Source: Verrucomicrobiota bacterium (GTDB lineage Bacteria > Verrucomicrobiota > Verrucomicrobiia > Limisphaerales > JACRJZ01). From it: a stretch of DNA of 64,000 bases. Below the pieces are notes generated by a model. It made no database searches, had not been told where the DNA came from, and saw nothing but the letters and a program-made list of their open reading frames with translations. Position 1 is the stretch's first letter. The number at the start of each line of letters is the position of its first letter. The DNA is taken from NCBI GenBank assembly GCA_016219875.1, contig JACRJZ010000089.1, positions 1-64,000 on the forward strand, read 5' to 3'. The position numbers and the translations under genes were made by a program. Shown here piece after piece: positions 57,986 through 64,000 of the stretch.

Positions 57986-59464
57986 TCATTTCTTGTTCAA
58001 ACCCGGCGGCGGCCGGGGAAAGAAATATTCGTAGCGGTCCCAGCGGTCGTCGTCCTTCACGAGGCGCGGGTCGCCGGTTTCCTTCAGCCAAGCGTCCAAC
58101 TCGGCGCGCAGTTTTTTCCGCACTTCGCCGTAGGCCGGTTGGTCGGCCACGTTGCGGATTTGATGCGGGTCTTTGGCGAGGTCGTAAAGTTCCTCGGCGG
58201 GGCGCTTGCCAAAATTAAGGCGAAAGAACGGCGCGATGGCCGGCTCGTCGCGACGAGCGAGGATCAGAGCTTTGGTGGGGCCATTGTCCACGTCGCCGAA
58301 CGGGCCGACCTGCATGAACAGTTCCGGGTCGCCCTCGGGCCAACGGTCGGGCCGGAAGTTGCGGATGAAAAGAAACTCCGACGTGCGGAGCGCGCGCGCC
58401 GGATAGCTGAGGCCACCGGACGGATGCCCCCCGTCGTCGCGGCGCACGGCGGCGTGACGCTCGCGTTCGAGCAAGACGCGGTTTGGCCCCGGCAGCGGTT
58501 GGCCGTCTAAGAGCCGCAGCAGACTGCGGCCGGTCATTTCTGGCGGCGGCTTGAGCCCCGCCGCTTCGAGGAACGTCGGCGCCAAGTCGGTCAAACTGAC
58601 CAGCGTGTCCACCGTGCGCCCGCCTTGGCCTCGCCCCGGCCAGCGAATCGCCAGCGGCTGACGCGAGCCGGCATCGTACAGACAGGTCTTGCCGTGCGGG
58701 AACGGCCAGCCGTTGTCGCCGGAGACGACGACGACGGTGTTCTCCGACTCACCTGTCTCTTGCAGGAGCTTCAGGTGTTCTCCCACGTCGGCGTCGAACC
58801 GTTGCACCTCGAAGTAATAGTCGAGAATATCACTGCGCACTTCGGGCGTGTCGGGCAGGTACGGCGGCACGACGACGTGTTCGAGCTTCAGACCCGAACG
58901 CAAGCCGGAGCCTTTCTCGTAATCGCGGTGCGGATCCTGGCTGCCGAACCAGAAGCAGAACGGCCTGTCCTTGGGCCGGGCCTTCAGGAAGGCCGCGAAA
59001 CTGGCGAAGCCCGGCCCGGCCGGATTGCGCGTCCAGCCGCCAGCCTTGGCGTTGCCCGGTCCCCAACCCTTGCCGCGGAGGCCAACGAAGTAGCCGGCCG
59101 TTTCGAGCAAGTCGGGATAGACCTGGAATCGCTTCGGCAGAGTGCCGTTCAAGTTTCCGCCTTCGGCCAACCGGTGAGGCCATTGCCCGGTGAGAAGGCC
59201 CGCGCGCGACGGCGAGCAACTCGGCGCGGCGCAGAACGCGTGAGTGAACAGCACGCCTTCCCGGGCCAGGCGGTCGAACTGCGGCGTGCGGACGACTTTG
59301 TCGCCGTACGCGCCCGCGTGCGGCCAGGCCCAATCGTCGGCCAGGCACACGAGGATGTTGGGTCGCCGCGGCCCATCGGCAGCAGGCGCGTTCGCGGCGG
59401 GAAGCGGCGCCAGGCTGAGCGCCAAGGCCATGGCGACGCCGAGGTGATGACGGGATTGTTTCAT
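57986..59464 (-). CDS. Secreted sulfatase (formylglycine type)
   Basis: 492 residues. Signal peptide ending near ANAPAAD. The N-terminal metal residues are in CLADDWAWPHAGAYGD, and the active-site motif is CSPSRAGLLTG at residues 83-93, with Cys83 expected to become formylglycine. Further blocks: FGSQDPHRDYE, VSGDNGWPFPHGKTCLYDAG, and PAEELYDLAKDPHQIRNVAD. Cleaves sulfate esters, probably from sulfated polysaccharides. The Cys-type motif needs a formylglycine-generating or anaerobic maturating enzyme, not present here. Last gene of a four-gene minus-strand set with the PQQ propeller and apiosidase-like protein. Confidence 0.92.
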   Translation of the reverse strand: MKQSRHHLGVAMALALSLAPLPAANAPAADGPRRPNILVCLADDWAWPHAGAYGDKVVRTPQFDRLAREGVLFTHAFCAAPSCSPSRAGLLTGQWPHRLAEGGNLNGTLPKRFQVYPDLLETAGYFVGLRGKGWGPGNAKAGGWTRNPAGPGFASFAAFLKARPKDRPFCFWFGSQDPHRDYEKGSGLRSGLKLEHVVVPPYLPDTPEVRSDILDYYFEVQRFDADVGEHLKLLQETGESENTVVVVSGDNGWPFPHGKTCLYDAGSRQPLAIRWPGRGQGGRTVDTLVSLTDLAPTFLEAAGLKPPPEMTGRSLLRLLDGQPLPGPNRVLLERERHAAVRRDDGGHPSGGLSYPARALRTSEFLFIRNFRPDRWPEGDPELFMQVGPFGDVDNGPTKALILARRDEPAIAPFFRLNFGKRPAEELYDLAKDPHQIRNVADQPAYGEVRKKLRAELDAWLKETGDPRLVKDDDRWDRYEYFFPRPPPGLNKK

Positions 59465-59481
59465 AGGTTGCGGAGGTTGCT

Positions 59482-59913
59482 TTACTTCTTCACTTTGGAC
59501 ACCAGCAGCACCCAGTCGGCGGCGTCGGGCGTCTTGATGCTGAACGGCGCTGTTCCTGCGTCGCGCGACGCGGAATCACGCGACGACGGATAGCCGGCGG
59601 CGAAGAAGCGCACGAAGTCGAAGCCTTGTCCCGCGCGGGTGTCGAGATAGCGGAGACGTTGTTCATCGGAGATGCCGCTCACCAATCCATAGCACGTATC
59701 TCCCAACCCGAAGAATGGCGTGCCATCCTCGTGAGCGAAGATGTAAGGGTTCTCGGGGTGAACGCGAATGAAACCGCGCGACGCGCTGCTGTGTAGCGCG
59801 GACTTTCCAGCCGGTCGTTCGGCGGCGGAGCAATTGACTGCCACCAAGGCCGCAATCCCCACAGCGATTCGCTGGCCGGTTCGGCGCGCAGACTGACATT
59901 TGACGGGGCGCAT
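59482..59913 (-). pseudogene. Internally deleted apiosidase-like / DUF4038 protein
   Basis: 143 residues where about 500-600 would be expected. After a signal peptide it matches the family start: FIRVHPENPYIFAHEDGTPF, FFGLGDTCYGLVSGISDEQR, RYLDTRAGQGFDFVRFFAAG. It then jumps directly to the end (PFSIKTPDAADWVLLVSKVKK), which resembles the C-terminal collagen-binding-like domain of the same family. The (beta/alpha)8 catalytic core is gone. The join lies in a small direct repeat (SSRDSASRD). It is still an open frame with normal spacing, so it may be expressed as a short secreted protein. Confidence 0.6.
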
Positions 59914-59925
59914 GGTCTGATGCCT

Positions 59926-62412
59926 CTACGGATGTGACACGGCCGGAGCCAGGCGGCTGAAGAACGTGTTCCACGTCTCATCGGCAGCCTTGGAATTCTC
60001 CGGCGCCGTGGCAAGGCGCACCATGACCATGTTCCATTCCGGCACCACGAAACAGGAGTTCGCCGAGGCGCCGCGCGCCGCGTACGTCCGCGGCGGCGCT
60101 GCGGGCCAGGCGCATCGTCCGTTGCGTTGCGGTGTGTTGAGCCACCAGTAAAAGCCGTAGTGCCCGCCCGGATCGGCGCCCGTGGCGTGAGGACGTGAGG
60201 CGGGAACTTGACTCGTGGTCGCTTGGTCCACGAAGAAAACGCTGAGTAACTGTCGGCCATTCCAGTGGCCGCGGTTCAGGTAGAGATGGCCCAGCCGCGC
60301 CAGGTCGAGAGCGGTGGTCTGAATTCCAGGGTTCCTGGCCGGAGTTCCCGCCGCGTTGTTCAGCGTCATGCCGTTCTCAAGCACCCCGACAACTCCCCAG
60401 TCCCAATGCTTCATGCCGATGGGGTCAGCGATGCGGCGCTGGAACGTCTCCTTGAGGGGTTGTTGGGCGAGGCGGGCGAGGATGTTTCCCAGCAGGAAGA
60501 CATCGTGGTCGTGGTACGCGCACGCCGTGCCGGACTCGTAGCGGGGCGGCTGCGGGACGAGATACGCCAGCGGCTCGCCCCAAGGCTGCTCCGGGCTGAC
60601 CTCCCGCACCACGCCCCTGTAGCCGCCGCTCATCGAGGCCAGATGACGCAAGGTGATTTGGGCGTACGCAGGCTGCTCTTCGTCGAGGCTGGGCAAGAAT
60701 TGGACCGCGCGGTCGTCCAGCCGGCATTTCCCGTCGTCCACCAGGAGGCCGAGCACCGTGCTGGTAAACACTTTGGTGCAGGAGAAAATTTTGTGGTAAG
60801 CGTCCGCGTGAGGTCCTTTCCAAATCAAATAGCCGTTGCGGATGATGACAAGCTCCTTGGCGCCGTCGGGACCGGAGTGGTTGTCCAACCACGCCACCGC
60901 CTCTCGGAGCCGCGCGGCCTCCACGCCCTGCGATTCCGGCGTTGTCTCGGCCCAATCGCGCCCGGGAAAAGCCATGCTGGCACCGCCCGTAGCCGGTGAG
61001 GCTGTGAGGTGGACAACGGCCTGGCCGGCAAAAGGCGCTTTCAACGTCCGCTTCGCGCCGCCAGCCAGGGTCTCGGCGCGCGTGAGAGTTCCTTTCACCG
61101 GATGAATCCATTCGACTCGGAACTGGCCGGCAGCCGCGGAGAGATCCACGGACACTTCACCACCGGCGGGCAGGAAAAGCACGTATTCCTGGCCCGGATG
61201 GGCGAGGCAATAGCCGGAACTGGTCACCTCGCCGTGTGGCGTTGCTGCCGCCAAATCCAGTCGCTCCGCCAACCTGCGCGTGACACCCATCGCCCGGCGA
61301 GCGGAGATTCTGGCTGCGTTGGTCACGGCCAAGTCATCCATCACGATGGGATGGTTGCCGCGGGTGAACGCTTTCCAAACGAAGTCCGCGTCACCGCGCT
61401 GGCCGGGCAGGTGGTCGGTGTCGGCGAGAATGACTTTGTGGCCCGTGGCAACGGGCGGTGCGTCCTTGTCCCAGTCTGCGACCGAAGGCGAAATCCAATC
61501 GGCAGGACTGGCGAACAGATCGGTGGTGCCGCCGTTCGGATACTCTGCGGTCATGCCCACCGGATGCCGTCTGGGCTTGGAGGTTGCCTCGTAGTTTTTG
61601 ATGAACTTGATGACTTCGTATTGCCAGGTTTGCGAGTTGGTGTGGCACTCGTTGGCAACCTCGTAGAGCACGTTGTCGAAGCCGTTGACGGCATCAATGA
61701 CCTTGCGGAGGTAGGCCCGCTGCAAGTCCCACACGCCGGGCGCGAGCGGCCACTGGTGGAAATCGTAGCCCTGCCCGTCGCCGTTGGTGTCGGCGTCAAT
61801 CTGGTTCACGTTGTTGCTCCGATGATAGGGATGGCTGTTCCACGGCAGCTTGTAGTGCGGTTTCTTGAACTCGACGCTGACGCCCTGAAACAGCATGACC
61901 GCGACGTAAATCCCATTGCTGCGCGCCTGGTCCACCCGATTGCTGAGCCGCTGGAAATACTCCGGGTCAAACTCCGTGAGGTCAAACTTGGGCAGGCCAT
62001 CCTGCGCAATTCCGTGTCCTTCGATTCGCCGATAGGGTGCAGGCCGATACCAGAACTTGTCGCTCGTCGACCAGCACGCCCAGCGCGAATGCTCCCAGGT
62101 CCACATCCGAAAGAAATTGTGGTGGTTGGTGCGCAGGAAGGTGATGAACGCGTCGAAGTCGAACGGCTGAGGTGGATAGCTTGGCCCCTGGTCTTGCAGC
62201 ACATGCCAGGTGTGCGAGCCGGTCAGGTAAATGGCGCGTTGGCCATTGTCGGCGAAGTAGCGCGGATTGGCCGGGTGAACGCGCAGCGGCCCCATCCGGA
62301 GGTCCGGCGCCGGCGGCTGACCCGCGTTCAGACAGTGAGTTTGGCCCGCGGTCAAGCAGACGGCGCCAACCAGGAAGGTGACGAAGGATTTCATGGGTGT
62401 GGTCATGGTCAT
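59926..62412 (-). CDS. Apiosidase-like domain fused to a beta-lactamase-fold serine hydrolase
   Basis: 828 residues. Signal peptide, then a DUF4038/apiosidase-like glycosidase region (LRVHPANPRYFADNGQRAIY, GSHTWHVLQDQG, FDAFITFLRTNHHNFFRMWT, YEVANECHTNSQTW). Next a collagen-binding-like sandwich (CLAHPGQEYVLFLPAGGEVS) and a class C beta-lactamase/esterase-type domain: SCTK at about residue 541 (SxxK nucleophile), YHD where YxN is usual, and WNMVMVRLAT. Two enzymes in one secreted chain. ATGA overlap with the PQQ propeller gene (start 62412) indicates translational coupling; MKSFVTF 6 codons later is an alternative start. Confidence 0.82.
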   Translation of the reverse strand: MTMTTPMKSFVTFLVGAVCLTAGQTHCLNAGQPPAPDLRMGPLRVHPANPRYFADNGQRAIYLTGSHTWHVLQDQGPSYPPQPFDFDAFITFLRTNHHNFFRMWTWEHSRWACWSTSDKFWYRPAPYRRIEGHGIAQDGLPKFDLTEFDPEYFQRLSNRVDQARSNGIYVAVMLFQGVSVEFKKPHYKLPWNSHPYHRSNNVNQIDADTNGDGQGYDFHQWPLAPGVWDLQRAYLRKVIDAVNGFDNVLYEVANECHTNSQTWQYEVIKFIKNYEATSKPRRHPVGMTAEYPNGGTTDLFASPADWISPSVADWDKDAPPVATGHKVILADTDHLPGQRGDADFVWKAFTRGNHPIVMDDLAVTNAARISARRAMGVTRRLAERLDLAAATPHGEVTSSGYCLAHPGQEYVLFLPAGGEVSVDLSAAAGQFRVEWIHPVKGTLTRAETLAGGAKRTLKAPFAGQAVVHLTASPATGGASMAFPGRDWAETTPESQGVEAARLREAVAWLDNHSGPDGAKELVIIRNGYLIWKGPHADAYHKIFSCTKVFTSTVLGLLVDDGKCRLDDRAVQFLPSLDEEQPAYAQITLRHLASMSGGYRGVVREVSPEQPWGEPLAYLVPQPPRYESGTACAYHDHDVFLLGNILARLAQQPLKETFQRRIADPIGMKHWDWGVVGVLENGMTLNNAAGTPARNPGIQTTALDLARLGHLYLNRGHWNGRQLLSVFFVDQATTSQVPASRPHATGADPGGHYGFYWWLNTPQRNGRCAWPAAPPRTYAARGASANSCFVVPEWNMVMVRLATAPENSKAADETWNTFFSRLAPAVSHP

Positions 62413-63566
62413 TCGCTGATTTTCAAACAGACCAAATCTCCGGCCTCGTTGCGAACATAGAGTTGTCCCGCCCAGTACGCCGGCACGGCCCGCGTGGTGC
62501 CGGAAAGGACTTGCGCCCGGAGCACGGGTTCGACTTTGCGAGATGGGTCGAACGGACCGGCGGTGAGTTCGCCCTTCTCGCTCACCCGGATGAGGCTGCC
62601 GCCCAGGAGCAACACACTATTGCCGCCGCGCGACTCCCACAGCACGTCGCCGCCCGCCATGTCCACACGAGCAAAACTGCCGCCGGTGAAGAAGAAGATG
62701 CCCTCGCCTTGAATAAAGCCGCTCGCGTAGGCGTGCCCGTCGCCGTTTCGGGTGGATTCCCAGAGCAGCCGGGGACTCGCGCCGCTCACGTCGTAGAACG
62801 AGCGTGCCCGCTTGTAGGCGCTGCACACAAACACGCGGTCGCCGACGAAGAGGGGATCGCAGGCGTTCACTTCCAACTCGGTCTTCCAGGGAATCGTCCA
62901 CAACTCGCGGCCCGAGCGGGCGTCCCGCGCGATGAGTTGGTCGCCGGTGAAAAAGGCCACCGCCGGTCGGCCCCGCGCGTCGAACACGACCGGTGTGGCG
63001 TAGGCGGTGTGCCCGTCGTGCGCCCAAGCGACCTCGCCCGAGTCCTTTCTCACGGCGGCACCACCGGCCACGTTGAAGAAGACCAGATCCCGCCACACGC
63101 GCGGCGAGCCAGCCAAACCGTAGTGATCGGGACCGCCGCCCTTCGGCAGCGCCGCGGTCCAGAGGGCCTTGCCGTCCGCGGCGCTCACACAGGCCGCTTC
63201 AGGGAACGACCGGCCATGGCCCAGCACATAGACCCGATTGCTCTCGACACTCGGCGTGGAGTTGCCGTCGGCCCGGAAATCGGACACGCTCCAAACCCGC
63301 TGCCCCGTGCGGGCGTCCAGACAGACCACCCGGTCCTTTTGGCCGTTAGCGGCGGTGAAGACGCGGCCGGCCACCACCGCTTGGCTCCCATTGCCTGAGC
63401 CCAGCTTGGCCCGCCAAAGCACCTGGGGTTCTCCGCGGGTGAGCGTGAACGGCACCGCCAGCGTGCCGTCGTGGTTCGGGCCGCGAAAACACGGCCAGTC
63501 GCTGGGCGCGGCCACGGTGACGCTGGCCGTCAGGGCAACGGCAACAAGGAAGGGTTGGGATTTCAT
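62409..63566 (-). CDS. Secreted PQQ-type beta-propeller protein
   Basis: 385 residues. Signal peptide (LVAVALTASVTVAAPSDWPC), then WPCFRGPNHDGTL, the usual start of the planctomycete/verrucomicrobial outer-membrane-assembly-like PQQ propeller. Repeating blades follow (VVCLDARTGQRVWSV, CVSAADGKALWTAA, LIARDARSGRELWTI), ending LYVRNEAGDLVCLKI. No Trp-docking or Ca/PQQ residues identify a true quinoprotein dehydrogenase, so a scaffold or binding role is likely. First gene of the glycan-related operon. Confidence 0.82.
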   Translation of the reverse strand: MKSQPFLVAVALTASVTVAAPSDWPCFRGPNHDGTLAVPFTLTRGEPQVLWRAKLGSGNGSQAVVAGRVFTAANGQKDRVVCLDARTGQRVWSVSDFRADGNSTPSVESNRVYVLGHGRSFPEAACVSAADGKALWTAALPKGGGPDHYGLAGSPRVWRDLVFFNVAGGAAVRKDSGEVAWAHDGHTAYATPVVFDARGRPAVAFFTGDQLIARDARSGRELWTIPWKTELEVNACDPLFVGDRVFVCSAYKRARSFYDVSGASPRLLWESTRNGDGHAYASGFIQGEGIFFFTGGSFARVDMAGGDVLWESRGGNSVLLLGGSLIRVSEKGELTAGPFDPSRKVEPVLRAQVLSGTTRAVPAYWAGQLYVRNEAGDLVCLKISE

Positions 63567-63689
63567 AGGGTCGATTTTGTTTCTGTTTCAGTCCTGACAG
63601 AGCACGACTCGATGAATCGCAGCGCGGTGAAATGCCGCGAATTACTGGCCCGCACACCGTATCCAGTTGTTTTGCGGGACTCAATAATC

Positions 63690-63890
63690 TCATTGCCAAT
63701 TGCAGAACCGGAAGGCCGTCGCGGCGATCACGTGCTCCGCGCGTTGGACGTGGCAACTGCAAACCGAAACCACATCAAGCTCGCCCGCCCGCCGCATCGT
63801 CCGGTGATCCGCGTACTTATTCAACTCGCAATCGTGCTGGGCGGACAGCGCCCAACCGTAGCTCATGAAGCCGACTCGGTATTGCTTCAT
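63690..63890 (-). pseudogene. Truncated Gfo/Idh/MocA-family oxidoreductase relic
   Basis: Begins MKQYRVGFMSYGWALSAQ, the Rossmann start of Gfo/Idh/MocA proteins (compare KYRVGIIGYGWA). After a gap it continues GELDVVSVCSCHVQRAEHVI with AA, matching the region near the EKP motif (LDVV.V.....HAE.AI.A). It stops after 67 codons. Dozens of residues between the two blocks are missing, and everything after them is absent. A relic by deletion. The last 110 bp of the window hold no supported gene; an ATG at 63989 is cut by the window end. Confidence 0.5.
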
Positions 63891-64000
63891 GAGGACCGCT
63901 GGAGGGGCCGCGGCGAAGAGTAGAGCCGGCCCGGTGGTTCGCACTACCGTTTTGCCAACCCGTTGTGATACTTTTCGGGCGCGCGGACATGAAACCGATT

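Noticed and set aside
63989..64000. Possible gene start on the plus strand at the window edge
   Set aside because: Only four codons are visible (MKPI), with no convincing ribosome-binding site; it cannot be supported.

Overview
The window looks like a chromosome segment of a GC-rich free-living Verrucomicrobiota bacterium, plausibly the Pedosphaera/Limisphaera side of the phylum. This is inferred from content, not from a database match: a GloVer-repeat protein, a PEP-CTERM protein, autotransporter-strand (PATR) and LamG surface proteins, a futalosine-pathway menaquinone enzyme (mqnC), a secreted sulfatase with a PQQ-type propeller, a DUF4838/malectin glycosidase, a verrucomicrobial pseudopilin, and very many small palindromic repeats. 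No tRNA, rRNA, CRISPR array, transposase, integrase or prophage module was seen.

Layout. 0-5 kb: 3' end of glnA, an outer-membrane phospholipase A, and a secreted DUF4838 glycosidase. 5.6-18.4 kb: a minus-strand run of large secreted proteins (PATR, GloVer, LamG plus internal repeats). One C-terminal module occurs there three times: once intact, once frameshifted and truncated, and once reduced to a 75-residue secreted protein. 19-29.5 kb: housekeeping genes (site-2 protease, mutL, an exported Gfo/Idh oxidoreductase, an APC permease, DUF2007, a GlcD-type FAD oxidase, nadB). 29.7-32.7 kb: a VapBC-type toxin-antitoxin pair followed by a gene graveyard (TIR-domain relic, UbiD tail, PaaX-like tail), a PEP-CTERM gene, and little else. 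32.7-41 kb: mqnC, UPF0173 hydrolase, recN, a zinc-type alcohol dehydrogenase, SGNH esterase, DUF922 protein, thioredoxin reductase. 41-51.7 kb: a co-directional copper cluster (multicopper oxidase, LVIVD/YadA-head/S74 surface protein, small secreted protein, CusB with YHS domain, CusA). 52-57.7 kb: a pseudopilin and a MacAB-like ABC exporter with 4-bp gene overlaps. 58-63.6 kb: a glycan-related operon (PQQ propeller, apiosidase-like/beta-lactamase-fold fusion, an internally deleted relic, sulfatase), then a decayed Gfo/Idh gene.

The most unusual signal is not a conventional gene set but the repeat landscape. Almost every larger intergenic gap holds one or more imperfect palindromes belonging to a few families. 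I label them PE1-PE6 here. PE1 is about 98 bp. It has terminal inverted repeats (GGC...TTCAAAAC), long arms containing GTAGCAGCCGACGTGAGGAG, and in two copies a flanking 7-bp direct repeat, which points to a mobile MITE-like element. One PE1 copy lies inside recN and is read through in frame (98 + 7 = 105 nt = 35 codons), which resembles the Rickettsia palindromic elements found inside genes. Other palindromes and 7- or 8-nt tandem arrays have been absorbed into the linker of MutL, the tail of the APC permease and the 5' end of the LamG protein gene. They have also helped to break the TIR-domain gene. The proposal is an active or recently active palindrome-insertion process that reshapes proteins and gene ends.
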